Below are positions 53,151-60,486 of a stretch of 64,000 bases of DNA, piece after piece (within the stretch, counting starts at the first letter, position 1; each line of letters starts with the position of its first letter). Source of the DNA: Verrucomicrobiia bacterium (lineage in GTDB: Bacteria > Verrucomicrobiota > Verrucomicrobiia > Limisphaerales > JADLHS01); contig WYBW01000094.1 in NCBI GenBank assembly GCA_011525685.1, positions 43,230-107,229 of the forward strand, written 5' to 3'. Under the pieces are notes generated by a model. It was given only the letters and a program-made list of their open reading frames with translations, ran no database searches and had not been told where the DNA came from. A program made the position numbers and the translations under genes.

Positions 53151-53606
53151 TCAATGCATGTGGCCGACGGAGCGGTGGCAGCGGATGCACGAGGTTTCGC
53201 TTCCGGCGCGATGCCCTTCAATGGCCTCCACGATCTGGCCGTGACATTTGCGACAGGCCGCCTCGGTGACGCGTTCGTTCCGCGGCGTGATGCGGATGGG
53301 TTCGGGAAACGTGCCGGTGGTGAAATAGAAAGAATGCCAGAAGCCGTTCTCGGCCTTGTTGAGGTACTTGGGCACCGTGCCTGAAGGGGTGTGACAATCG
53401 TTGCAGGAGGCGACATGGCGGTGGCTGGACTTGATCCAACCGTCGTATTGCTCCTGCATGATGTGACAATTCACGCAGGCCTTCGGGTCGTCGGTCAGAT
53501 AGGAGTGACCTTTTGCGTAACCGAATGTGAATACCCCCACCCCGACCGCCAGGCCGACTGTACCACCCAGAATGATCCCCGCAATGGTTGCGGTTCGCAC
53601 CTTCAC
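53151..53606 (-). CDS. nrfH: NrfH tetraheme quinol dehydrogenase
   Basis: 151 residues, normal length for the NapC/NirT family. One membrane helix (GIILGGTVGLAVGVGVFTFGYA) precedes four CXXCH sites at C44, C68, C118 and C140. NrfH takes electrons from menaquinol and feeds NrfA on the periplasmic side. It precedes nrfA by 14 bases. Confidence 0.94.
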   Translation of the reverse strand: MKVRTATIAGIILGGTVGLAVGVGVFTFGYAKGHSYLTDDPKACVNCHIMQEQYDGWIKSSHRHVASCNDCHTPSGTVPKYLNKAENGFWHSFYFTTGTFPEPIRITPRNERVTEAACRKCHGQIVEAIEGHRAGSETSCIRCHRSVGHMH

Positions 53607-53765
53607 GGCGCGGAAAGTAATTTCTGCCAGAACGCAAGGGAAGCCTGTTCTCCACTTTTTTTGATCTCCACTTTCCCTGCTGTGCGGCGTGGCAGGTTAC
53701 GCGCAACGATCACTGGCCACAAAGGCCGCCTCGACAGGCCGCTCGCAGGTCGCTACGTTCAAACC

Positions 53766-54347
53766 ATGATTGCGGCAACAGAGACTTCCAAGAAAGTCTG
53801 GACGGAGGAGGAATTACAATCGCTCCCGGAAGACGGCTTTAATCACGAAGTGGTGAATGGCGAATTGGTTAGGAGTCCAAAGAACAATTTTCAGCATGAA
53901 AGGATTTGCAGCCGTCTGCTGTTTGCCCTTGAGATGTTCAACCGCCAGCATCGCCTGGGAGTGGTTCTCGGTTCGAGCGCCGGCTACTGGATGTTCAACC
54001 GCAACTGCCGCGCGCCGGATGTGTCCTTCATTCCCAAAGCCCGCTTGGAGAAACTGCGCTTCAGTCCAACGGCACGGAACTTCTTCCCAGGCGCCCCTGA
54101 TCTGGCCGTGGAAATTCTTTCGCCGAACAACACTCGCGCCGAGATGGATGAACGTCTTCGCGATTTCTTCGCCAGCGGCACTCAAATCGCCTGGCTTATC
54201 AATCCAGACACGGAAAGCGTCGAAGTCTGCCGATCATTGACCCAACGCCGCCTCGTCGGACCGGGCGGCGAACTGGACGGAGAACATCTGCTGCCGGGTT
54301 TCCGTTATCCGATCAACGATTTGTTCAAGGAATGGGATTGGGAGTAG
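53766..54347 (+). CDS. Uma2-family (DUF820) PD-(D/E)XK endonuclease-like protein
   Basis: 193 residues from ATG 53766. The family core is plain: LVRSPKNNFQHERIC, RAPDVSFIPKARL, DLAVEILSPNNTRAEMDERLRDFFASG, and WLINPDTESVEVCR. The Asp (APD) and Glu (VEIL) fit the nuclease site. Uma2 genes are often many per genome in cyanobacteria and other phyla, with no agreed role. It starts divergently from nrfH (159 bases between). Confidence 0.9.
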   Translation: MIAATETSKKVWTEEELQSLPEDGFNHEVVNGELVRSPKNNFQHERICSRLLFALEMFNRQHRLGVVLGSSAGYWMFNRNCRAPDVSFIPKARLEKLRFSPTARNFFPGAPDLAVEILSPNNTRAEMDERLRDFFASGTQIAWLINPDTESVEVCRSLTQRRLVGPGGELDGEHLLPGFRYPINDLFKEWDWE

Positions 54348-54374
54348 GGATTAGGTCGCCTGGCAAACGAATCC

Positions 54375-54842
54375 ATGTTGAAGACCTCGAAGCGCTGGTT
54401 ATTTGCTGCGTCCGCAGCCATGCTGTTGTTGGTTGCCATGTTCTTTGCCCTCCTTCCGTCGGGAGAAAATCGTTACCTGGCGGAGACCAGGATAATGATC
54501 CGTCCTTACACGAATGCACTTCTCACCAAGCAATTTGAAGCGGCGATGATTCAATCCATTCCTGGTGTGCTTCGATTGAAAGTCACTCCCGGAATGAGCG
54601 CAAGGCCCGGGTCAGGCGTTCCCATCGTCACCAACAGTGCGCTGATTCAGATTGTCGTCGGCGGGGCGACCGGACCGGATGCCGAACGGTTGGCAGATCA
54701 AGCTGCCATCAGTCTTTGCTCAACGACCCGCCAGAGTTTTGCCGCGAAAGCAGAAGTTGTTCAAAAAGCCAATGGAGCGCGGCCATACTCATTTTTCCAT
54801 GACCGGATTAAACTCGGTATCAATCGGCTTTTCGAAAAGTAA
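54375..54842 (+). CDS. Single-pass membrane protein, unknown
   Basis: 155 residues with one helix at 8-30 (WLFAASAAMLLLVAMFFALLP), then RYLAETRIMIRPYTNALLTKQFEAAM. The arrangement (helix, then a beta-alpha unit beginning 'Y.A...i.i.p') recalls the N-terminal part of Wzz/chain-length proteins, but the second helix is missing. Possibly a fragment or a small stand-alone relative. It starts 27 bases after the Uma2 gene. Confidence 0.6.
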   Translation: MLKTSKRWLFAASAAMLLLVAMFFALLPSGENRYLAETRIMIRPYTNALLTKQFEAAMIQSIPGVLRLKVTPGMSARPGSGVPIVTNSALIQIVVGGATGPDAERLADQAAISLCSTTRQSFAAKAEVVQKANGARPYSFFHDRIKLGINRLFEK

Positions 54843-54856
54843 ATGGGCGTGCAGAG

Positions 54857-56338
54857 TCAAAGTTGTCCGACATTTTTCTTTCGTGTTCGATAAAAGAAAT
54901 AAATCGGCGTGCCGATGATCACCAGTGCAACCCCGAAAACCGAATTGATCATCGCCGGCTGACCCGCAGCAATCGCCGCTCGATAGATGATGACATCATT
55001 GTAAATCGTGAAGCCCAGGTAGATCACCGAAAACACCACGAACACCCAGGGCACAATGGGATAGCCAGGAACTTTGTAAGGACGCGGCGCGTCGGGCATC
55101 TTGCGGCGCAGAATGAAAATGCCATACGCACCCGCCGCATAGAAAATCCAGCTCACGAAAATCAACGTGTCCGTCAGCGTGTCGAATGTGCCGCTCAACA
55201 GCAGCAGCGCGCTCCAGATTCCCTGGACCACCAACGACGCGGCTGGCGTGTGAAACCGCGGATGTACCCTGCCGAGAAAACGCGGGAACACGTTGCGTTG
55301 GGCCATGGAGAAGTAAACCCTCGCTGTGGCCAGAATGATGGCGTTGGCCGCGCCGAACGTGGAAATCATCACGGCCAGCGCGATCCAACGTCCTCCGCCT
55401 GGAGAAATCTTCTCCGCCACGTCCGCTGCCACGAGTTTGGACTTCGCCATGTCATCAATCGGCAGCACGTAGGCATAGGCCACGTTCATCAGGACGTAAA
55501 TCCCCGTCACAATCAACATTCCCCAGAACAGCCCGAAGGGAATGTTCCGCGGCGGATTCTTCACCTCACCGGCGATGTAGGTGATTTTGTTCCACCCGTC
55601 GTACGCCCAGAATGCGCCCTGCAACGCGGCCGCAATTCCCGCGAACATTGCCAGGCCGCCCAACTGAATCGTCGCGCTTGGTGTGGTGAGGTTGGACACC
55701 GTGCCGCCCGTGGGCAGCAGAAACGCGCCCAGCATCAGCAGGACCATCGCGGCGACCTTGGCAATGGTGAAGATGTCCTGCACGATGCCGCCGAATTTCA
55801 CGCCCAGGTAATTCACCACCGTCAGCAGGAGGATGACCGCCGCCGCCAGTCCTTTTGTGCCCAGTTCCTTGAACGGCGTCACGTCGCCGATGAACGGCAG
55901 GCGGAACGACCAGGCCGCGACTTCCGCCGAAGCCTCCGGCAGCATGATAAACTGCGTCGAGTATTCGGCAAAGACATAGGCGACCGCGGCGATGGAGCCG
56001 CATTGGATGATGGCGAACAGCGCCCAGCCGTACAGGAAGGCGAAGAATGGTCCGTACATCCGCTCGAAATAGACGAATTGCCCGCCGGTCTCGGGGATCA
56101 AACTGGCGATCTCGGCGTTGGTCAGCGCGCCGAACAACGTGATGACGCCCGCCAGCACCCACACCACCAGCAGCAATTCGGGCGAGCCGAGCTGGGACGC
56201 CATGACGCCCGGCTTGCGAAAAATTCCCGAGCCGATGACACCGCCGACGACGAGCATGACGGTGGAGAAAAGGCCGAGAGTGGGAAGCAAACCCTGGTTT
56301 GCTGACGCAGTTGAGGTTTGCCGGGATGGCTGGCTCAT
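54857..56338 (-). CDS. APC-family amino acid permease
   Basis: 493 residues from ATG 56338; upstream in-frame codons run through the SRP RNA and are not protein. Twelve to thirteen helices. VMLVVGGVIGSGIFRKPGVMA near 27-47 is the APC TM1 motif, and AEIASLIPETGGQFVYFERMYG follows. The form resembles the LAT/serine-threonine exchanger group. The substrate is probably an amino acid. Confidence 0.92.
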   Translation of the reverse strand: MSQPSRQTSTASANQGLLPTLGLFSTVMLVVGGVIGSGIFRKPGVMASQLGSPELLLVVWVLAGVITLFGALTNAEIASLIPETGGQFVYFERMYGPFFAFLYGWALFAIIQCGSIAAVAYVFAEYSTQFIMLPEASAEVAAWSFRLPFIGDVTPFKELGTKGLAAAVILLLTVVNYLGVKFGGIVQDIFTIAKVAAMVLLMLGAFLLPTGGTVSNLTTPSATIQLGGLAMFAGIAAALQGAFWAYDGWNKITYIAGEVKNPPRNIPFGLFWGMLIVTGIYVLMNVAYAYVLPIDDMAKSKLVAADVAEKISPGGGRWIALAVMISTFGAANAIILATARVYFSMAQRNVFPRFLGRVHPRFHTPAASLVVQGIWSALLLLSGTFDTLTDTLIFVSWIFYAAGAYGIFILRRKMPDAPRPYKVPGYPIVPWVFVVFSVIYLGFTIYNDVIIYRAAIAAGQPAMINSVFGVALVIIGTPIYFFYRTRKKNVGQL

Positions 56339-56539
56339 GTGATTCGCCACGGAAGATGGGTGGTCGGCTGGTGTGCGACAAGTGAAAGTTCCATCCTGAC
56401 TCGTTTTCCCAACGCGGAAGCAGTTGCCTCGCAGGCGACCCCGGTTGACGCGGCCGCTCGTCGCCGCTCCGGACGTACGCTGGTCGCCTGTCCCGGATTT
56501 CGCTTGATGCCCCTCGGAAGCTGACCCACATTCACCGCC

Positions 56540-56631
56540 GCCAGGGCCCACGGAATGTGGACTTACGAACCCCGCCAGGGCCGGAAGGCAGCAACGGTAG
56601 TTTGCTCGACATCTGCCGTGGTCACCCTGGC
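56540..56631 (+). ncRNA. ffs: Signal recognition particle RNA (4.5S type)
   Basis: About 92 bases. The ends pair: GCCAGGG (56540-56546) with CCCTGGC (56625-56631), then CCACGG (56548-56553) with CCGTGG (56616-56621). The apical part carries the domain IV signature CCAGGGCCGGAAGGCAGCAA (56575-56594), matching the Ffh-binding loop and its GGAA tetraloop. It lies 106 bases before dnaX, the same neighbourhood as scr in Bacillus and others. The lack of an Alu domain makes it the short bacterial type. Confidence 0.9.
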
Positions 56632-56644
56632 ATTCTTCGTTTGC

Positions 56645-56670
56645 GATTTATGATTTACGATTTACGATTG
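56645..56670. repeat. Short tandem words upstream of dnaX
   Basis: GATTTATGATTTACGATTT is a run of a 7-8 base word (GATTTAC). It resembles one arm of the word-repeat elements elsewhere, with no second arm visible. Similar single arms are at 58510-58540 (CTCAACCCTCAACCATCAAC) and 49980-49999. Confidence 0.5.
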
Positions 56671-56737
56671 GAACTGCGCGCGCGAAACGCCGCGCAGGTC
56701 GTGGGTCATCAATCTTGAATAAGAAAGTCGTCGCGCC

Positions 56738-58507
56738 GTGTCGTATCAAGTCATAGCCCGCAAATACCGCCCGCAACGTTTCGCCGACGTGGTCGGGCAG
56801 GAGCACGTCACGCAGACGCTGGCGCACGCCATCGAGCAGAACCGCATCGCCCACGCCTATCTGTTCTGCGGACCGCGCGGCACGGGCAAGACCACCATCG
56901 CGCGCATCTTCGCCAAATGCCTCAACGCCACCGGCGGACCGAGGGTGGATTTCGACGACTCGGACATTCGCGTCCAGGAAATCACCGAAGGCCGCTCGAT
57001 TGATGTGCTGGAAATTGACGGCGCCAGCAACAACGGCGTCGAACAGGTGCGCGAGTTGCGCGAAACCTGCAAGTACGCCCCCGCCTCCTCGAAGTTCAAG
57101 ATCTACATCATTGACGAGGTTCACATGCTTTCGACGGCGGCATTCAACGCTTTGCTGAAGACGCTTGAAGAACCGCCGGCGCACGTGAAGTTCATGTTCG
57201 CCACGACCGACCCGGAAAAAGTCCTGCCCACGATCCTGTCCCGTTGCCAGCGTTTCGATCTGCGCCGCATTCCGACCGCATTGATCGTGAAACATCTCAC
57301 GCACATCGCGAAACTGGAAAAGGTGACCATTGATGAAGCGGCCCTGTTCGCCATCGCCCGCGGCGCGGAAGGCGGCATGCGCGACGCCGAGAGCGCGCTG
57401 GACCAACTCATCAGTTTCTGCGGCGACCGGATCGAGGAGTCCGACGTGCTCTCCATGTTTGGTTTGACCGCGCAAGGGCAGATTCTCGAACTCAGCCGCG
57501 CGGTGCTGGCTGGAGAAATCGCCACCGCGTTGCATCAGTTGAACGAGCTCGCGCAAAAGGGGAAAGACCTGGGCCGCTTGCTCTCCGATTTGCTCAACCA
57601 TTTCCGCAATCTGCTCCTCTTCCAGGTCTCGCGCGGGGAACTGAACATGATGGAGGTTTCCGAAGCCGAAGCGGCTTCGCTCAAAGACCAATCCGCGCTG
57701 GCCTCCACCGAGGCGCTGACGCGCATCCTGGAGGTTTTGGCCGACGCGGAAATCCGCCTGCGCGATGCGGCCTCGAGGAAAATCCTGCTCGAAGTCACGT
57801 TGCTCAAGGCCATCGAAGCGCGCAGCGCCGTGAGCCTGGACAGCGTGCTCAAACAGCTTCAGCAACTGCGCTGGCAAAGTGGCGCGGGGGCTTCGCCGGT
57901 CACCTCCACGCCGAAGCCCTCGCCGCAGGTTGCTGTTTCAAACCAGACCGCCGGCCAACCGGTTCAGAAGCCGACTCCGCCTGTGGCCGTCGCTGAGTGT
58001 GCCGCCGGGGAGCAGGCTGCGGGTGCTTTGGCGGAAGCCCCCGCTGCCGGCTTGGAGGAGCTTTGGTCCAGACTGGTTGACGCTGCGGGTCGAGCCAGTC
58101 CTTTTGTGCGCACTTACCTGCTCGAAGCGCACCCGGTTTCGTTCGAGAAGAATCTGTTCACCATCGGCTTCGATCCCGAATTCGAGGATCACTTGAGTCT
58201 CGTTGATCACGCCAAGAACCACACCTTGCTGCAAACCAAGCTGGCCGAGTTGGGGCATCCGAACTGCCAGATCAAATTCATCAAGGCCGAAGCGCCGGCG
58301 GGCCGGGTTGCACCGGTGGTTCAAGCCGCCCCGGTCGCTCGATCGGCGCCGACGAAACCAAATCCAAGGCCGGTCACCTCCGCCGGGCCTCCGGCAAAGG
58401 AGAAAACCGCCTCCGTGCCGTTCAGCAAGGATGATTTCAAGAATGACCCACTGATCCAAAAGGCACTGGAGGTTTTCAAAGGTCAGATTGTGGACGTCCG
58501 GGCCTGA
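56738..58507 (+). CDS. dnaX: DNA polymerase III tau/gamma subunit
   Basis: 589 residues from GTG 56738. Clamp-loader ATPase; Walker A GPRGTGKTT at 45-53, sensor and Walker B IYIIDEVHML near 125, SRC motif as LSRCQRFDLRR. In most DnaX proteins four cysteines after the Walker A helix bind zinc; here that stretch (61-85) holds only C61, so the zinc module is lost. A proline/alanine-rich linker starts at about 395, and a tau-like C-terminal domain (430-589) follows. Nothing like the A-rich frameshift site for gamma was found. ebfC and recR follow on the same strand. Confidence 0.95.
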   Translation: MSYQVIARKYRPQRFADVVGQEHVTQTLAHAIEQNRIAHAYLFCGPRGTGKTTIARIFAKCLNATGGPRVDFDDSDIRVQEITEGRSIDVLEIDGASNNGVEQVRELRETCKYAPASSKFKIYIIDEVHMLSTAAFNALLKTLEEPPAHVKFMFATTDPEKVLPTILSRCQRFDLRRIPTALIVKHLTHIAKLEKVTIDEAALFAIARGAEGGMRDAESALDQLISFCGDRIEESDVLSMFGLTAQGQILELSRAVLAGEIATALHQLNELAQKGKDLGRLLSDLLNHFRNLLLFQVSRGELNMMEVSEAEAASLKDQSALASTEALTRILEVLADAEIRLRDAASRKILLEVTLLKAIEARSAVSLDSVLKQLQQLRWQSGAGASPVTSTPKPSPQVAVSNQTAGQPVQKPTPPVAVAECAAGEQAAGALAEAPAAGLEELWSRLVDAAGRASPFVRTYLLEAHPVSFEKNLFTIGFDPEFEDHLSLVDHAKNHTLLQTKLAELGHPNCQIKFIKAEAPAGRVAPVVQAAPVARSAPTKPNPRPVTSAGPPAKEKTASVPFSKDDFKNDPLIQKALEVFKGQIVDVRA

Positions 58508-58543
58508 CGCTCAACCCTCAACCATCAACGCTCAATCCAAGAA

Positions 58544-58855
58544 ATGTCCAGTATCGGCAAACTCATGAAACAGGCTGCGCGCATGCAGCAGCAGATGGAA
58601 CAGGTCCAGGCGCAGCTTGCTCTGCGCACCGTCGAAGCCACCAGCGGCGGCGGTGCGGTAAAAGTGACCGCCAAATGCGACGGCACCATTGCCTCGATCA
58701 AGATTGACCCGCAGGCGCTCAATCCGGCTGATGCGCAACTGGTCGAGGACATGATTCTGACGGCGGCGAACCAGGCTTTGGGCCAGGCCAAGGAAATCTC
58801 CACAGCCGAGATGGGCAAAGTCACCTCCGGCCTGAGCCTGCCGGGATTTGGGTGA
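58544..58855 (+). CDS. YbaB/EbfC nucleoid-associated protein
   Basis: 103 residues, the family's normal length. Pattern: GKLMKQAARMQQQMEQVQ, ATSGGGAVKVTAKCDG, IDPQALNPADAQLVEDMI and ANQALGQAKEI. YbaB proteins are small dimers that bind DNA as tweezers-like clips. It sits between dnaX and recR, the standard place. Start ATG follows dnaX stop by 36 bases, through a CTCAACC word repeat. Confidence 0.95.
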   Translation: MSSIGKLMKQAARMQQQMEQVQAQLALRTVEATSGGGAVKVTAKCDGTIASIKIDPQALNPADAQLVEDMILTAANQALGQAKEISTAEMGKVTSGLSLPGFG

Positions 58856-58934
58856 AGCAAAGCGGCCTTTATGCCGCGCTCCCGCCGCACTCGGGGCGAG
58901 GGCTTCAGCCCGTCTCAGCGTTCTTACGTTTTGC

Positions 58935-59540
58935 ATGTCCGCCCTTCCTAACGCGATCACCGACCTGATTTCAGCGCTGAACCGGCTTCCCGGCGTCGGC
59001 CCGCGCTCCGCCGAGCGCATTGCGCTGCATCTCGTCCAAACCGATTCAACCGCAGTGAAGCAATTGGCGGACGCGATTCTGCTGGCGCGCGAGCGCATCC
59101 AGTTCTGCGCGACGTGTGGCGCATTGACCGAGGAATCTCCGTGTCCGATCTGTGCTGACTCGCGGCGCGATGGCTCGCTGTTATGCCTGGTGGAACGGGC
59201 TGTGGACATTCTCAGCATCGAAAGGTCCGGCACGTTCCGCGGCAAGTTCCATGTGCTCGGCGGGAAAATATCTCCGTTGGACGGGATCGAGCCAGAGGAC
59301 CTGCGCATCGCCGAGTTGGAAAAACGCCTCACCCAAGAACCCGTCAAGGAAGTCATCATCGCATTGAGCACCGACGTGGAAGGCGACGCGACGAGCGCCT
59401 ACCTGGCCAAAAGACTCGCGCGCCGCGGGCTGAAAATCTCCCGCATCGCCTACGGTCTGCCGGCGGGCAGCGGGCTGGAATACGCGGATGAATTGACCCT
59501 GAGCCGCGCGCTGGAAGGCCGGAGGGAAATGAACCAATGA
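58935..59540 (+). CDS. recR: Recombination protein RecR
   Basis: 201 residues from ATG 58935. The helix-hairpin-helix LNRLPGVGPRSAERIALHL is at 13-31, the zinc finger CATCGALTEESPCPIC near 56-71 is complete with four cysteines, and the Toprim domain has CLVERAVDILSIERSGTF and STDVEGDATSAYL. RecR works with RecO/RecF to load RecA at gaps. Confidence 0.96.
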   Translation: MSALPNAITDLISALNRLPGVGPRSAERIALHLVQTDSTAVKQLADAILLARERIQFCATCGALTEESPCPICADSRRDGSLLCLVERAVDILSIERSGTFRGKFHVLGGKISPLDGIEPEDLRIAELEKRLTQEPVKEVIIALSTDVEGDATSAYLAKRLARRGLKISRIAYGLPAGSGLEYADELTLSRALEGRREMNQ

Positions 59541-59552
59541 CGATCTAACACC

Positions 59553-59612
59553 TTTCACGCATCACGCATCACACCCTTACCGCGCATGAAACGTGACAGG
59601 TGATTAATAAAG
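59553..59612. repeat. Word-repeat arms (CACGCAT type)
   Basis: TTTCACGCATCACGCATCAC (about 59554-59573) and, opposite, GAAACGTGACAGGTGATT (59587-59604). The second is partly the complement of the first through the words TCAC/GTGA. It lies between recR and the HAD gene (87-base gap). Confidence 0.5.
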
Positions 59613-59627
59613 CTTCGACCAAAACCC

Positions 59628-60239
59628 ATGCCCACACCTTCCATCGTTGTCTTTGATCTCGGCAAAGTCCTCGTGGATTTCGATTACTCCATCGCCGGAC
59701 GGCGCATTGCCGCGCAGGCGGATTTGTCGCCGGCCGACGTCCAGCAATTCCTCGATCACTCGCCCTTGCTCTACCGCTATGAAACGGGATTGATGACCCG
59801 GCAGGAGTTCTTCGAAACCGTGCGCCAGCACACCGGCTTTCGCGGCAGCTTCGAGGAGTTCGGCCAGTTCTTCGCGGACATTTTCTGGGAGATTCCGATG
59901 ATGGTGGAACTTCACGCCGCGTTGCGTCAGCGGGGCATTCCGACCTATATTTTTTCCAATACGAACGATCTGGCAATCGAGCACATCCGCCGGAATTTTC
60001 CGTTCTTCTCCAACTTCGACGGCTACATCCTCTCCTACGAAGTCGGCGCAATGAAACCCCATCCGAAGATTTACGAGGACCTGGAGAAAATGGCCGGAAA
60101 GCGCGGCGCGGAAATTCTCTATCTGGACGACCGCCAGGAAAACGTGGACGCCGGCGCTGCCCGCGGTTGGCAGGTGATTCTGCAGACCGAGCCCGCCCAA
60201 AGCCGCGCCGCTGTCGAAGGACTCGGCCTGCTCGCCTGA
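59628..60239 (+). CDS. HAD-family hydrolase
   Basis: 203 residues. Motif I FDLGKVLVDFD puts the nucleophile at Asp10; motif II is IFSNTND near 110, motif III GAMKPHPKIYE near 145-155, and motif IV LYLDDRQENVDAG near 167-179. This is the YihX/epoxide hydrolase N-terminal-like group, acting on sugar or nucleotide phosphates. It comes 87 bases after recR and may be on the same transcript. Confidence 0.9.
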   Translation: MPTPSIVVFDLGKVLVDFDYSIAGRRIAAQADLSPADVQQFLDHSPLLYRYETGLMTRQEFFETVRQHTGFRGSFEEFGQFFADIFWEIPMMVELHAALRQRGIPTYIFSNTNDLAIEHIRRNFPFFSNFDGYILSYEVGAMKPHPKIYEDLEKMAGKRGAEILYLDDRQENVDAGAARGWQVILQTEPAQSRAAVEGLGLLA

Positions 60240-60486
60240 ACGTATCCCGAACAGTCTTGTCCGCGAGTTGTAGCTATTGCTTGATCGTCCGGTAGAACCG
60301 CGCTGCGTCAGACGGCGCTTTCAGCGTGTGAAAGGAATGGCTGATTGAGCAGGCCGGTCTGCCACTGTTCAAGCATTACCCATGAAGCCAAAAGGACCGC
60401 CCAACAATCGAGAAAGGATTGCCGGGCGGACGCGGCGGCGTCGGCCCGGACGACGCATTCCTTAGTTCATCCCAAGGCGCTGATCC
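60240..60486. other. Gene-free stretch
   Basis: 247 bases between two converging genes. No repeat family of the window and no clear terminator hairpin. Nothing further can be supported. Confidence 0.4.

Noticed and set aside
56339..56551. N-terminal extension of the APC permease
   Set aside because: The frame runs into the SRP RNA (from 56540); the membrane domain starts properly after ATG 56338.
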